Shown: positions 1 through 10,560, numbered from the stretch's first letter. The stretch: 64,000 nt of DNA from Symbiodinium microadriaticum (GCA_001939145.1 LSRX01000708.1:324694-388693); one strand, 5' to 3'. Notes: generated from the sequence alone by a model not told the origin. A program made the numbers and translations.

Positions 1-26
1 CAAGCCAGGCTCTGGACCCTAAATCT

Positions 27-50
27 TTAGGGTTTAGGGTTTAGGGCCCT
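27..50 (+). repeat. telomere-like G-strand block
   Basis: About three TTTAGGG-type heptamers in a row. A further short G-strand patch lies at 126-146. This is interstitial, because unique sequence flanks both sides. Confidence 0.8.
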
Positions 51-184
51 GAATCTTGAATATAACCAGAAGCTGGGTCCGGGTTTACGGTGTAAGCTTC
101 GTGAACAAGAATCACATGACAGTGAAGGGTTTAGGGTTAAGGGTCATTGAAAAAAGGCCACCTCATGGTTCAGGGTGCCCCTTA

Positions 185-290
185 CTAGGCCCTAAACCCC
201 AAAACCCCAAAACCCTGAACCCCTAAATCCGCAAAACCTCTGAACCTCTGAACCCAAAGCCCTGAAACCCTAAACCCGTACACCCCAAAC
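185..290 (-). repeat. telomere-like C-strand block
   Basis: Degenerate CCCTAAA/CCCCAAA units run for about 100 bases up to a possible acceptor (ACTCAG, 289-294). The following 69 bases (295-363) are open on the plus strand, but nothing in them is recognisable. Confidence 0.75.
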
Positions 291-1056
291 TCAGGCATTC
301 CTCGACCCTGGCGCTCCTGGCTCCTTGTTTTGGTCAGCTCAGTCTTTCAGGGCCTTTTTGAGGGTTGTAGGTGTTTTTTCGGGGCGAGACAGTCTTCTAC
401 TTGTAGACATGTTTTTTACAGACATTTTGTTCCAGATGACATTTCACATATACACACAGTTATAGTACACGCATGTATATATAGACATACAAGTGTGTAT
501 GCATAGACACGTTCCTAGTTCCTTTGTCTTGTTTGGGTGTGAAGCTTCGCACTTGTCCGATGCCTCCTCGCGTTTGCAGAGGCCCTCCAATCAATTTATT
601 TGCTTGCTTAACATGCGTGCTGACGGTTTCGTTATGGGGCATGTGCGTTTTGGACGTGAAGGTCTTGCCTTTAGGCATTTTCGCCCATCGGACGCAGCAT
701 TCAATCTTCAAGGTTTTTTGGTTTGGGTCGCGGTTTGCAGAGCGACTGCTTGCTGTGTCAGCACATTAGCATTCCTAATGACCGACTCTGGCGGACCTTT
801 CGGTTTTCAAACACGAGCTGCTTAGGGTTCATGTGATTGAAAAGCCTTATTCAGCTTTTTTCTGTTTCGAGAGCCCTCGTGGGCCATGAAACCGCAACCA
901 CAAGTCAGTTGGAAAATAAGTCCAAACACTCGCAGCTTGCTATCCCAATCAATACAGCGAACTCCCCAGCAAACAACCAAGAGCGGATACCGTGTCACAG
1001 CCGAGACTGCAGTCCAGCATCGTCTTGAAATCCGACACTCTGGTTCCGCTGTTACC

Positions 1057-1112
1057 CTTTAGGCCCTAAGCCCTAAACCCAACCGGACCCAACCCCTCAA
1101 CCCTAAACCCTG
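1057..1112 (-). repeat. telomere-like C-strand block
   Basis: Degenerate CCCTAAACCC units lie directly upstream of the candidate exon at 1121. They sit in the place of a C-rich tract before the AG. Confidence 0.75.
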
Positions 1113-1120
1113 CAACAAAG

Positions 1121-1235
1121 AAGAAGCCCAGGACCTCAGCTTCAACCGGCACATCGGAGCCCTGGGCGTGCAGAAACTCACCGAGGCTTCCAGCTTTCTC
1201 TGTTCGACGGCTCCTTGCAGCTCATGGGATTTAGG
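1121..1235 (+). CDS. candidate exon, unassigned
   Basis: The open frame beginning in phase 2 reads EEAQDLSFNRHIGALGVQ and then KLTEASSF, with mostly G or C in third positions. It is preceded by a CCCTAAA block and the acceptor-like GCAACAAAG. It runs into GGGATTTAGGG, where GTTTCG could be the donor. No family was recognised. The exon reading is an inference; chance open frames of this length are common. Confidence 0.35.
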
Positions 1236-1280
1236 GTTTCGGGTTTACGGTTTAGGACTTTTGTGGTGTTGGGTTTTGAG

Positions 1281-1419
1281 AGAAGATCGGCGTAAGGGGT
1301 GCGAGGGTCCCGAGTGGAAATTGGCCAAGGGGGCGCGCAAGGGCTTTATGGTGAAGGCTCTGCAAGATTTCAGAAGATTTCCCAGCGAGTCCAACACTAC
1401 CCCTCAACTACCCCTCAGA
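1281..1419 (+). CDS. candidate exon, unassigned
   Basis: This is in the same frame as the island at 1121, after 45 bases of telomere-like sequence, so joining the two keeps phase. It reads a basic, charged peptide including GPEWKLAKGARKGF and VKALQDF. The proposed acceptor is TTTTGAG and the donor GTGAGG (from 1420). The product is unknown. Confidence 0.35.
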
Positions 1420-2619
1420 GTGAGGACATCCCTACCTTATTTTATATTATATTACTACCGTCTATTCCTGAATCATAAGGAGTAAGTGCGTTCAAGGCTC
1501 TTTGGGTTGGGATTGGGTCCTGATCAATCCGCCATCCGTCGGCCCCCTCTCTCCGATTTTTGCCTCGACTCGGTCGGGCCGGTGCCGATTTCTGACGCAG
1601 CAAACAGATGACTCCCGAAACCCTATACGCTAAACGCCTGATCCTGCTAGACCGGCAATGTTTCATGGTCTTCCTACCCTAAGACTCCAAGTATACAAAT
1701 AGCACCTACATTGGGGTCTAAAGTCTATAAATGGTACCTACTTTGGGCTATTTGGAGTCTGAGGGCTATACAAGGCTTTGAGTCCCACTGGCCTTCTGCA
1801 GGCCGTGGAGCAGTCGGACACCATCACCGTGCCTGCCTTCCGATCTTGCGGGTCTGAAAAGGGTTGCCTAAGCAGGGAAACAAGAAGGGTATCACACGGG
1901 GTACTGTCAAGGGTACTATCCTATAAGGAGGGGTTCTTATTGTTGGCTTGTTTTTTTTTGCTTGACCCTTTTGTTGTTCTGGGCCTGCGGGACGTGGGTT
2001 GGGTGGGGTGCAGGGAGGTGCCGGGGCTGAGGAGCTCACTCCGGCGGCAATTCCAAGGCAAAGGTGGTGAATGCAGCAGAATGTTGATCCCATGCGAAGA
2101 TGTAACACATCTTATCTCAGCTCCCTCGGACCAGGCCCTACACTCTGGAACCCCAGGCCTCAAACGAAACGAGCCTCCGCGTGCCGTGAGGTGCTGGCGG
2201 TTCATGGCTTCCGCCGCAGCCGCCAAGAAATCACAAGGCTGCTTGGGCTTAGTAGCTGAATGAGTACACAACTTTTGGGATAATATGGTCCCTTATAGAA
2301 CTGAAAGTGTACACTTTTTTGTGCTTCTGAACTGAGCAGATTCCTTTCTGAGGGTTCCAGAAGGCTTCTAAGGAAAAGTCCTACAAGAGATCGGGCTCAG
2401 GGTTTAAGCGTTTTTAATGACTCGTCCATGAACAAGCCGTGGCCAAATCCTCTGGTAGGGCTTTTAGGCTTCAGCATTTTTGGGTTGAATCCACTGTGGG
2501 GTTCAGGATATTTGCATTGAGGCTTTCACAGTCCATGCCTTCGATTCTGCTTTGGGTATGACGCAATGTAGGGGTCCGAATGACGTGGATGTATGATGTA
2601 AGTATGTATGTATATATAT

Positions 2620-2650
2620 ATATATACATATACACACATACATCCGTATA
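2620..2650. repeat. TA/CA microsatellite
   Basis: A run of alternating TA with flanking TATG and CACA units. It produces only low-complexity frames. Confidence 0.85.
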
Positions 2651-2806
2651 CATGTGTGTTTACTATGTGCTTATTCATTCATATCAGTTTATAGTATCGT
2701 AGCATTCCTTACAGATTCTCTGTTTATAGCTTATAGCTCGGCAGCCGTGGCCCTAAAACCTCAACTCTCAGTTCCTAAACCCTAAATCGTCGTACATCAA
2801 AACAAG

Positions 2807-2913
2807 AAGCGTGATCGAAAACCAAGAGAGAGGATGCCTCAAGACTTGCGCTCTCGAGTGGACATTGACTTCTACATTGGCTGTACATGCTCACTGTTGG
2901 TCGGAATGTGCTT
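2807..2913 (+). CDS. candidate exon, unassigned
   Basis: The frame starts KRDRKPRERMPQDLRSR and then becomes hydrophobic (FYIGCTCSLLVGMC), like a basic loop entering a membrane segment. A CCCTAAA-type block at 2750-2787 precedes it. AAACAAG is the possible acceptor and GTAGAG (2914) the possible donor. A minus-strand ORF covers the same bases but looks less protein-like. Confidence 0.35.
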
Positions 2914-3174
2914 GTAGAGACATGCATTTTGCAATTCCCCACCGATCTCCGGATTGAGGGCGTATCCCGCTGCATAACCGTATAATAAAGAACCACGAGC
3001 AAGGTTGTTACTGAGACTGCTTCATGTCTCGAAGACTTGGGGCAAGCCGCAGCCTGCTTTTGGCCAATGCTGTGAGCACCCAGATCTTTCAAAATCCCTT
3101 AACGACTATACCTTAAGTCATATTGTGGATCCTGCTATAACCCTTCCCTAAACCCTAAACTCTGAAATTCTAAT

Positions 3175-3590
3175 GGGGTTCCTAATATGACCTAGTTTAA
3201 GGCCTATTCCTTGATTAAAGGAAATTGATCCCTAATATGATTTAAGGTAAGGCATATTCCTTGATTAAGGGATTTTTGATCCCTAGCATATTTTAAGGCA
3301 CATTCCTTGATCAAAGGATTTTGATCCTTAATATGAACTGATTTAAGGCATATTCCTTCATTATAGGATTTTGATCTCCAATATAAAAGACATATGCCTT
3401 GTTGGTCCCAAATAAAATTTAAGGCATATTATTTAAAGGGTTTTGATCCTTAATCTGATTTATCTTCATGCATATTCCTTGATGAATATTCAAGGGTGTT
3501 GATCCCTAATTTGATTTGATTTAAGGTACTAAACTCCTTGTTTCAAGGGTGTTGATCCCTAAGTTGATTTTAAGTGATAAGTTCCTGAAG
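3175..3590. repeat. degenerate AT-rich tandem repeat, unit about 55-60 bp
   Basis: Six to seven diverged units share GATCCCTAATATGA, TTTAAGGCATATTCCTTGAT and AAAGGGATTTTGATCC. Spacing is uneven and copies have drifted, so the array is old. No coding frame runs through it. Confidence 0.75.
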
Positions 3591-3595
3591 TAAAG

Positions 3596-3668
3596 AGAAA
3601 TTTTGGAAGAGCTGGGCAGGCTAGAGGCCGCCCTGGACAAGAACAAGCGGACGCAGGTGCGGCGGAGG
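3596..3668 (+). CDS. candidate exon with charged helical sequence
   Basis: It reads EILEELGRLEAALDKNKR followed by TQVRRR, an amphipathic, highly charged stretch unlike random translation. The acceptor would be AGTAAAG and the donor GTTTGG (3669), which opens the telomere-like block at 3720-3800. The family is unknown. Confidence 0.45.
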
Positions 3669-3719
3669 GTTTGGGGTTATGGAGGTCTAGTGTTCAGGAA
3701 GTTTAATTTAGGGGTTTAT

Positions 3720-3800
3720 TATGGTTTAGGGTTTGGGTCGCGTTTGAGGGTTGAGGGTTCTGGCTGGGTTTTTGGGGTTCAGGGTTTAGGGTTTGGTTGT
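3720..3800 (+). repeat. telomere-like G-strand block
   Basis: Degenerate GGTTTAGGG/GGTTGAGGG units follow the candidate exon at 3596-3668 and precede the one at 3815. Confidence 0.75.
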
Positions 3801-3814
3801 TGGTCTATGTTCAG

Positions 3815-3882
3815 TGGAGTGAACCGATCTTCTCGGCCCGTGATTTCGCAGATTGCTTGGTGACGGGCCTCGGTTTACAAGC
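3815..3882 (+). CDS. candidate exon, unassigned
   Basis: The open frame reads WSEPIFSARDFADCLVTG, between an acceptor TATGTTCAG and a donor GTAGCA (3883). The competing frames are shorter. No family was recognised. Confidence 0.3.
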
Positions 3883-4378
3883 GTAGCACAGTTGGCTAGT
3901 TGAAGCCTTACGGGTAAAGGACGAAATCCTAATTGTCCAGAATTTCTGGGATGTGCTACCCATGTACAGGTTTTGATGCGATGCAGGATTCAGCAGGCAG
4001 CAGGCTCCAGAACAAGTGAGCTGATTTGGAAGTTTCAATTTCTGTGCCGCAACCCCGTTCCCTTCTCAATCGCTAGACATGTCACCAAGTCCGAGTTGTG
4101 ATTGTGAGCGTCCAGCACCACTTTGCGACAGGTGCTGACACTGCACTGCATCCCGGATGGGGAGCTCTGTAAAGTTTCCTGGACAAAAGCAGTCCTGCCA
4201 TGATTAACAGCTTCAGGGTTCTAGGTATGAGGTGCTAAAAAGCCTTCAGGTTTGGTTTGGAGTTTCAGGGGTAGGCTTCAGGAATTTGGGGCTAAGGGCA
4301 GGTCTAGCCCAGAAACCTTCATCTACGAGCATGCAGAGCCTTGCTTTAGCTGGTCTGAACCCCAAACCCCACTGGCAG

Positions 4379-4528
4379 CTTAGTGTCGCTTTGGCTGAGT
4401 CTATCGCTGGGCAATTCTTGCTCGTTCTTGGTGGGTACATCTTTACCTGTGACGCAACGGCTGGCACTTTGGGTATTGCGTTCGCATGGTTCTGCAACGT
4501 GGGCATTTATTTGATAATGCTATCCATT
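4379..4528 (+). CDS. candidate exon encoding two hydrophobic segments
   Basis: Fifty codons form two likely membrane spans: AESIAGQFLLVLGGYIF, and after CDATAG a second one including FAWFCNVGIYLIML. The acceptor is CACTGGCAG and the donor GTAGTA (4529). The frame stays open into a downstream GA microsatellite, which inflates it to 216 codons; only this part looks coding. It may belong to a polytopic membrane protein. Confidence 0.4.
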
Positions 4529-4534
4529 GTAGTA

Positions 4535-4581
4535 CACATAGATATATATATATATATACAAGAATATATACTTATGTATAA

Positions 4582-4616
<35 letters not shown>

Positions 4617-4640
4617 GAGAGAGAGAGGGAGGGAGGGAAG
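4535..4640. repeat. TA then GA microsatellite
   Basis: A (TA)n tract is followed by about 60 bases of (GA)n and GGGA units. Confidence 0.9.
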
Positions 4641-4748
4641 AGTGCTTACCCCCCAGACCCTACACATTAGTGCCAAACACACAAATCTCAATTAAACCTA
4701 CCAGACGAAAGTCTAGAAGCCTCCCAAGAGTTATAAATTGCCACTTAG

Positions 4749-4846
4749 AACAGCAGAATCGCCAATCTGCGATGTCTCCCATGCCCCGCATATTCGAGGA
4801 CGGTATTTCAACCCACCAGAAAGTCGAAAAGAACACGAAAAAAGCA
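4749..4846 (+). CDS. candidate exon, unassigned
   Basis: The frame reads QQNRQSAMSPMPRIFEDG and then ISTHQKVEKNTKKA, hydrophilic and rich in K, Q and S. The acceptor would be CCACTTAG and the donor GTTGGC (4847). A very long C-strand telomere-like block follows. Confidence 0.35.
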
Positions 4847-4852
4847 GTTGGC

Positions 4853-5066
4853 CCTAAACCCTCAACCCCAAAAGCCTTGTAAAGAGAGCCGGCGAGCCCA
4901 AAAGATTTGAAACCCCTAACTCTATAACCCCTAAGCCCTAAACCATATAACCCTTAAACCCTAAAAACCCCTAAACCCTAAAACCCTGAACCCTAAATAA
5001 ACCCTAAACCCGAAACCCTACAGCCCCTAAACCCCTGAACCCGAAAACCCTCAACCCTAAACCAAG
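4853..5066 (-). repeat. long telomere-like C-strand block
   Basis: More than 200 bases of degenerate CCCTAAA/CCCCTAAA units end 1 base before the next candidate exon. It is one of the longest blocks in the window. Confidence 0.85.
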
Positions 5067-5167
5067 AGAGCCGGCACCCGAGGCTTCCTGCACTCAAATG
5101 TCCGGCGCAGAGCTCCTCGAGCTCTCCTTGGCCCCTGAAACGCCACTTTGGCAGGCCCCCGGGAGGG
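5067..5167 (+). CDS. candidate exon, unassigned
   Basis: The frame includes MSGAELLELSLAPETPLW with GC-rich third positions. It sits between a C-strand block ending ACCAAG and G-rich telomere-like sequence that begins GTTCGG. Confidence 0.35.
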
Positions 5168-5239
5168 GTTCGGAGTTTCCCTTTAAAGGGATCTATAGAA
5201 AGCTTCCTTTACTGGGGATCTACAATGTACTTTAGGATA

Positions 5240-5550
5240 TTAGAAGGGGTTTAGAGTTCCGGGGTAGTCAGGGCTTAGGCCTTTCGGTATTAAGGCTTAA
5301 GGGGCGATTCAGCCCCTGAATTTTGTAAGGGTATGGGGCTTTAGAAGGGGTTTAATGCGACTTCGATCTGGTTCCATGGCAGGGCTTTCGGGTTCGAGGG
5401 TCCCTGTACGTCTACCCTAGAGCCCTTGAGTTTGGGGTTAGGGCTGTAGGGCCTAGGTTGTTCGGGGTTTAGGAGTTTCATAGGGTTTAGGGCTTATGGG
5501 GTTTAGGCTTTAGGGGCTTAGGAGGCTTGGGGGCTTATGGTTCAGAGTTG
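5240..5550 (+). repeat. degenerate telomere-like G-strand region
   Basis: GGGTTTAGG, GGGGCTTAGG and GGGTTAGGG units run through 300 bases of G/T-rich sequence, densest at 5440-5530. Confidence 0.7.
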
Positions 5551-5675
5551 CTTTGACGACAGAGTTATTGTTCGGAGCTACTTCAAGGCATTATATCATA
5601 CATACATGTAGATGTATGTGCTCTATAGTCGTAGGTACATACACCCTGAAGTTAATGGTTCCTTTAAGGCTTCAG

Positions 5676-5759
5676 GTAGCTCGAGATCAAGGCCCGCATC
5701 AAAGCTTCGGAGTTGAGGGCAGTGGAGAGATGAAGGCTTTGCGTCCGAGAAGGCGGCAG
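5676..5759 (+). CDS. candidate exon, unassigned
   Basis: The frame reads VARDQGPHQSFGVEGSG and ends MKALRPRRRQ. The acceptor is AAGGCTTCAG and the donor GTGTAT (5760). It is basic at the end; the product is unknown. Confidence 0.3.
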
Positions 5760-6320
5760 GTGTATCAGCTGGATAATCTGTATAGTCCAGGTATAGATAG
5801 CCCTGAATATGACCCCTAACAAATTTAAATATGACCCCTAACATAGACTTTACATGGACTTTTGCAGTGTGGGGGGGTGGGGCAGTGCCCGAGGTTTAGC
5901 GTTTAGGAAAAAGGATTTTGGCACAGGGCTTCAGAGTTTGGAGGTCTATGGTCGCAGGTTGCTTTTTGTTTTGCACTTAGGGTTCGCTCCTTGGAGCTGT
6001 TTCGGATGCTTGGGCGTTCGACACAATGATAAAACATGGAAATTTCGGACTCTTGCTTCTCCCAAACATACATAAAGCCTGTAATTGTACTTGAGAACAC
6101 CTCAGCTAAACCCTAGCCCACGTACTTATGTGCTGAAGCTTATGATCTCATAGCTTTGCCCCTTGTAGGAAATCCTACAAGAGCCCAACAAGAGGACACC
6201 GTTTTGGGTACCCCTACGGTTGATGATAGAAATCCTGCATGACCCATAATCAGGAATATCCCATCATTCCCATAGTTTACGGTCCTTACGGTAATGCAGG
6301 ATTTATATCATCCACAGTAG

Positions 6321-6427
6321 TGGGTCTTCGTTTGCGAAGAAAGTCCCGCTTTGGAGGTCTTTGCCTCCGTCGCGGAAGCCATGACGCAGCCGGCGGACAG
6401 TCTCCGGCTCATCACCTCGGCGGGGCA
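6321..6427 (+). CDS. candidate exon, unassigned
   Basis: The frame reads VFVCEESPALEVFASVAE and then AMTQPADSLRLITSAG, with balanced composition and GC-rich third positions. The acceptor is CCACAGTAG. No GT donor is obvious; the frame runs into the hairpin element at 6441. Confidence 0.4.
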
Positions 6428-6440
6428 GGATGATAGGGCT

Positions 6441-6515
6441 AAAAAACCTACCTTTTTAAGGCTCCTGACTATAGTTTTTGTATAGAATGTCCTGAAAAAG
6501 GTAGGTTCTTTTTGG
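6441..6515. mobile_element. palindromic MITE-like element, AACCTACCTTTTT arms
   Basis: The arm AAAAACCTACCTTTTTAAGG is mirrored by CTGAAAAAGGTAGGTTCTTT about 40 bases later. The transcript would fold as a hairpin. A related element lies at 7655-7727. Confidence 0.65.
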
Positions 6516-6565
6516 GGTTAATTAAGGTAGGCATAGGAAGAACAGAGGTTCGTAGGGGTTCTGAG

Positions 6566-6637
6566 AGAGAGCTGGCTCAAACCCAGGCTGCTCTGATTCA
6601 GAGTTCAAGCTCCTGCATCGAGGCTCATGGGACTTGG
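6566..6637 (+). CDS. candidate exon, unassigned
   Basis: The frame reads ELAQTQAALIQSSSSC and then IEAHGTW. The donor is GTAAAT (6638) and the acceptor GGTTCTGAG. Product unknown. Confidence 0.35.
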
Positions 6638-7137
6638 GTAAATAGACTGTCCGAACAGTCTGGGGACCCAAGGGTCTGAGAAGACTTCTGGTGTGCTGTT
6701 TGTTATACTTTCGACGTTGCTGTTGTTTTGTGCATCTTGCGTCCGTATCATCATATCGGCCTCAAGAACTACATGTGTCAGGTCTATCTAAAAACCAGTG
6801 TCTCTGCATCTATGGCTGTAATCTCTATCTCTATACATCCCTATAATATTTTCGTGTATGTATATCCGGCAGTTCTGTGAATTTGCATCCGGCAGTTTTC
6901 GTATCCTTATAAGGGAAATTCTTTGTACCCTCCCCCCTTGAACCACTTTACCCTCCCCCCTTGAACCACCCTAAACCCTAAACCCTATAGAAATCCTAAG
7001 AGACAGCAGGGGTGCCTCGAAGGTCTCGGGAAGCCCGAGCCCTGTGGATGAATCCAAAGGGAGGGGTTCAGGGTTTAGGGGTGGAGGGCCGCAAGTGGAG
7101 CTCTTTAGTCAGGCTTGACGTTTCGAATGCGTGGGGG

Positions 7138-7146
7138 GGAGAGAGG

Positions 7147-7198
<52 letters not shown>

Positions 7199-7227
7199 GA
7201 GACAGACAGAGAGAGAGCGAGACACAG

Positions 7228-7262
<35 letters not shown>
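7138..7262. repeat. GA microsatellite
   Basis: About 120 bases of (GA)n with GACA and GCGA interruptions. It accounts for the Arg/Glu-repeat frame across it. Confidence 0.95.
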
Positions 7263-7265
<3 letters not shown>

Positions 7266-7440
7266 CCCAAACCCGAATGCTTATAAACCCCTAAACCCCC
7301 AAGCCCTCAGAAGCCCTATTGGTACCATTGTAGGAGCTTTACAGAAGGTCTATATACCTTATAGAAGCCTTATATACCCTAAACTCCCCACTTAGAGTTT
7401 CCTTTAAAAAGGGGTGGGGGGCTCTGCCTCAACTCCGAAG

Positions 7441-7515
7441 CACCCCCGAGAGAGCGCACCTCTGAAGTGAAGGAGATCTTGAGCACTTCACAAGAGTCCC
7501 TGGAGACGCTTGGCA
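7441..7515 (+). CDS. candidate exon, unassigned
   Basis: The frame reads PPRERTSEVKEILSTSQE and then SLETLG, a charged helix-like sequence. The intron would start exactly at the telomere-like block, with GTTTAGGG as donor (7516). Confidence 0.4.
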
Positions 7516-7615
7516 GTTTAGGGTTTCTAGGGCGGCTTTAGGGCTTTAGGGGTTTTAGGGTTTAGGGTTTAGGGTCTTTAGGGCGAGTTTAGGGCTTTAG
7601 GGGTTTTAGGTCGGG
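7516..7615 (+). repeat. telomere-like G-strand block
   Basis: GTTTAGGG, CTTTAGGGG and TTTAGGGTTTAGGG units. Its first bases are the proposed donor of the exon before it. Confidence 0.8.
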
Positions 7616-7654
7616 CTTACGGTTGACGTGACGTTTACTTGTGGCCTAAATAAA

Positions 7655-7727
7655 CGACCTACCTTTTCTTGGAGCCATACATAGAAACCTTAATATTGAG
7701 GAGCCCGAAAAAGTAGGTCTTTTCGGC
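7655..7727. mobile_element. palindromic MITE-like element
   Basis: CGACCTACCTTTTCTTGG is mirrored by GAAAAAGTAGGTCTTTTCG. It is diverged from the element at 6441. Confidence 0.5.
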
Positions 7728-7829
7728 TACAGGTAGGCTTTGTTGTTTGAGGGTTTCGGGTGCGACCTGGAGCGCGTTTTTTTTCCACAGAACCTCAGGG
7801 CTGTTGTGGGGGAGGGTTTTGAGGAACCC

Positions 7830-7905
7830 AAAACCCCTAAACCCTGAACCAAAAGTACCCTAAACCCTAAACCCTAGCCCCCCTCAACCCTAAGCCCCAA
7901 ACCAA
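7830..7905 (-). repeat. telomere-like C-strand block
   Basis: CCCTAAACCCTAAACCC-type units. A short open island (7961-8005) follows after CCCTACAG and ends at GTAGTT. Confidence 0.8.
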
Positions 7906-8099
7906 AAGGGGCTCTGGGTTTGGGATCTCAACGTCTCGCCCTCAAGCCGAAACCCTACAGTCGAAGCCCCTACGGACGGCAGCAAGCCCTGGAGCCTCAG
8001 AAAGTGTAGTTTTAACTGAGACAAGAAGGGGGGATTTGTGGTTTGGGGTTCAGGGATTAAGGGCCTACTGACATGAATGGCTTAACTTGGTTTTTTTCA

Positions 8100-8360
8100 A
8101 AAGAAGGCTAAACAACCGCTGACGGCTTCATAAGACTCATAAGAGCTTGCCTTCATAAGACTCAGAATCATAAGAGCTTGCCTTCCTGAGATTCATAAGA
8201 GCTTGCCTTCATAAGACTCCGAAGAGCTGAACTTCAAAACCTCAAAAGAGCTGAACTTCATAAGACTCATCCGAGTTGCACTGCATAAGGCTCATAAGAT
8301 CTGAACTTCATAAGATTCCTAAGAGCTGAACTTCACAAAACTCCTAAGAGCTGAAGGAGA
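8100..8360. repeat. short tandem repeat, unit about 28-33 bp
   Basis: About nine diverged copies of CTTCATAAGACTCATAAGAG ending in CTTGC or CTGAA. No extended frame runs through it. Confidence 0.8.
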
Positions 8361-8574
8361 GGATCCAGGTGTCTCAGCCTTTGGTTTGAAAGTTTGTTGT
8401 TGATTTCGCCTGAGACCTCCCGTGGTCAGCCTTAGGGCTAGAGGACTTGCTTTTATGGGATCCTAAACTACGGGGGTTCTAAGGGCACTAGTGAATAGAA
8501 TTGTTGGGCTCTACTCCCTTTCGAACTCCCTTCCCTTAACGGATCCCATATACTAGCAAGGAACCCTGAACCAG

Positions 8575-8660
8575 AGAGCCACTCCGAGGAGCATTTCGTG
8601 TCCGATCCGTGCATAGTGCCCTGCACCACCTGAGCCGTGAGGCGATCTCGGAGACTCGTC
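8575..8660 (+). CDS. candidate exon, unassigned
   Basis: The frame reads EPLRGAFRVRSVHSALHH and then LSREAISETR. The acceptor is CCTGAACCAG and the donor GTAAAC (8661). The G-strand block begins at 8672. This is one of the cleanest C-rich, island, G-rich arrangements. Confidence 0.4.
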
Positions 8661-8671
8661 GTAAACAGCCT

Positions 8672-8693
8672 GTTAGGGTTTAGGGTTTAGGGT
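8672..8693 (+). repeat. telomere-like G-strand block
   Basis: Three consecutive TTTAGGG units. Confidence 0.9.
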
Positions 8694-8699
8694 TTCTAA

Positions 8700-9035
8700 A
8701 TAATTGGAACTGGGTTCCTTTAAGGTTTCCTTTAAAAGGGTTACTATAAGGGGTATTATAAGGGTTGAATATAGGGACCTTAATAAATAGAACAGGGTTT
8801 TGGGGCCCATTATACTATACTTATAATAAGGGGCCCCCCAAAATAGTGTTGGCAATTATTTAGGCCCCTACATTACCGAGTGGTTCTGCGGCAGTGTCAT
8901 TTATAACATCATTGGCATAGGAGTCCATCAAACGAACAAACACATGTACACATAAGTATGTAGATAGATCGTCAGAATGTCAATCCATGTGCACACACAC
9001 ACGCTGGTGTGTGAGCTTGTATGTTTCGGGGGGGT
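8700..9035. other. AT-rich spacer with inverted segments
   Basis: This holds TTTAAAAGGG and CCCATTATACTATACTTATAATAAGG segments resembling the palindromic families elsewhere, then a CA/GT-rich patch. I see no convincing gene. Confidence 0.5.
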
Positions 9036-9038
9036 TAG

Positions 9039-9111
9039 CAAGAGGAGTAGAGTGCCAATCTGTGGAGGCCCGAAGATGAAGCACATAAAATGTCGCTGCC
9101 GTGAAGAAGAT
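9039..9111 (+). CDS. candidate cysteine-containing exon
   Basis: The frame reads KRSRVPICGGPKMKHIKC and then RCREED, with three cysteines and basic residues. The acceptor is GGGGTTAG and the donor GTGAGG (9112), directly before a G-strand block (9115-9150). There are too few residues to name a zinc motif. Confidence 0.35.
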
Positions 9112-9237
9112 GTGAGGGTTTAGGATTTAGGGTCTAGGGTCTAGGGAAACTAAACGTAGACCCTATGGTTCTGAGTTAATTACAGGACTCGGTCGATCTA
9201 AAGATCTGCATGACGTTGAAAAGTCTCCGCCCTGCTA

Positions 9238-9310
9238 AAACCTGGAACCCTAAACCCGAAACCCAAAACCCTAAACCCAGTTAGGGCTTCCTAAACCCTA
9301 AACCCTAAAG
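9238..9310 (-). repeat. telomere-like C-strand block
   Basis: CCCTAAACCC units. More follow at 9410-9490, and G-strand units at 9528-9575. Confidence 0.8.
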
Positions 9311-9991
9311 CATAGCTTTGGCTTCGGGCTAAAGTTTTGGGCAGTTCGCGGGCCTGGGGCTTCCCTCGTTTACGGCCTGTGAGGTGCTCCGGCTCAGAAG
9401 GCACTGAGGCACCCTAAACCCTGATTAGCCCTAATCTCTAAACCCTAAACCCCAAAAAGCCCTAAACCCTAAACCTTATGAACCCCTAATTTGCCCGAAA
9501 TCCGAAGCCCCGATAAGTCGTATCCGGGTTCAGGGTTTACGGTCGGGTTGACGGTTTAGGGCTCTGCGTTTCTGGTCTAGGGCTTGGGGGGGGTCTGATG
9601 AACCTCAGCACGGGGTCGTTAAAACTGGGTGAGGTAGGCCCTTAATGCTTGTTTCTTCGGGTTCAGTGTAGAACTTTTGCAAGCTTTAGCCTTGATTTCT
9701 CAGCGGCAGAAGTAGAGGGTCTCTGAGTCCTCCGAATACCCAAGAAAGCCCTGCAAACGCAAGGCAGGTGCCGGTGAGCCAGAAAGACCAACATCCCTTG
9801 TACGGAACGCCCCTTCAACCAAAAAAGATGTTCCCGTTGTATAGTATCAGAGAGTAGGAGGGAAAAAAACCCTACTACCATTTTAAAATTTTGGGCTCTC
9901 TGGCGAGTCGGATCAGGGTTCTGAGTCTTGCGAAGACGACTCAAGCCGTCCATGTACAGCTGCAGTGGCGATGGCAAAAGAAGCTTCTGCT

Positions 9992-10082
9992 CTAGGGTTT
10001 AGGGTTAGGGGTTTAGGGCTTTAAGGGGTTATGGGTTTAGAGTTTAGGGCTTTAGGGGCTTAGGGGTTTAGGGGTTAGGGTT
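9992..10082 (+). repeat. telomere-like G-strand block
   Basis: GGGTTTAGGG, GGGGTTTAGG and GGGTTAGGG units in a 90-base run. Confidence 0.85.
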
Positions 10083-10274
10083 TCACTCAAGGGTTCCATT
10101 CCCACGAAGCTTCGGTAAGGTCTGTAAGGGTTTCGAGGCGGAGTCTGGATTATATGACAAGATGGTTACTCTGAGGTTTCGGGCAGAATGTCCCGCTAGA
10201 TAGGTGCTTTATTGCGGGGTTGAGGGGTTTAGGGTTAGGCCGTGCAGGGTTTAGTTGCTTTTTTTCCGGTTCAG

Positions 10275-10379
10275 GCTACGACTCAGGAGGGCCGGCCGCA
10301 TCCTGTCACGGTGTGATGTTGAAGTCTCCGAACTGTGTTTTGGAGAACTACGCACAGGAACGTTGTCTCACTACATGCT
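10275..10379 (+). CDS. candidate exon, unassigned
   Basis: The frame includes GRILSRCDVEVSELCFG and ELRTGTLSHYMLY. A T-rich tract (CTTTTTTTCCGGTTCAG) precedes it and the donor is GTATGT (10380). It is among the better splice contexts in the window. Confidence 0.4.
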
Positions 10380-10560
10380 GTATGTGTATATATATATATA
10401 CATATATATATATATAGATGCACTTATATTCCTACATACATACATACATACATACATACATACATACATACATACATACATACATAAATAGATGTAGGCA
10501 TACATCTATATGTGTATATATATATATATATGTATTTATGTATTTATTCATTTATGTATA
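10380..10560. repeat. TA and CATA microsatellites
   Basis: (TA)n, about 55 bases of (CATA)n, then further (TA)n. Confidence 0.95.

Noticed and set aside
4232..4882. 216-codon ORF as one gene
   Set aside because: Its middle is encoded by TA and GA microsatellites; only the two ends look coding, and they are listed separately.
8100..8360. CRISPR-like array
   Set aside because: The repeats are diverged, contiguous and lack unique spacers; the context is eukaryotic.
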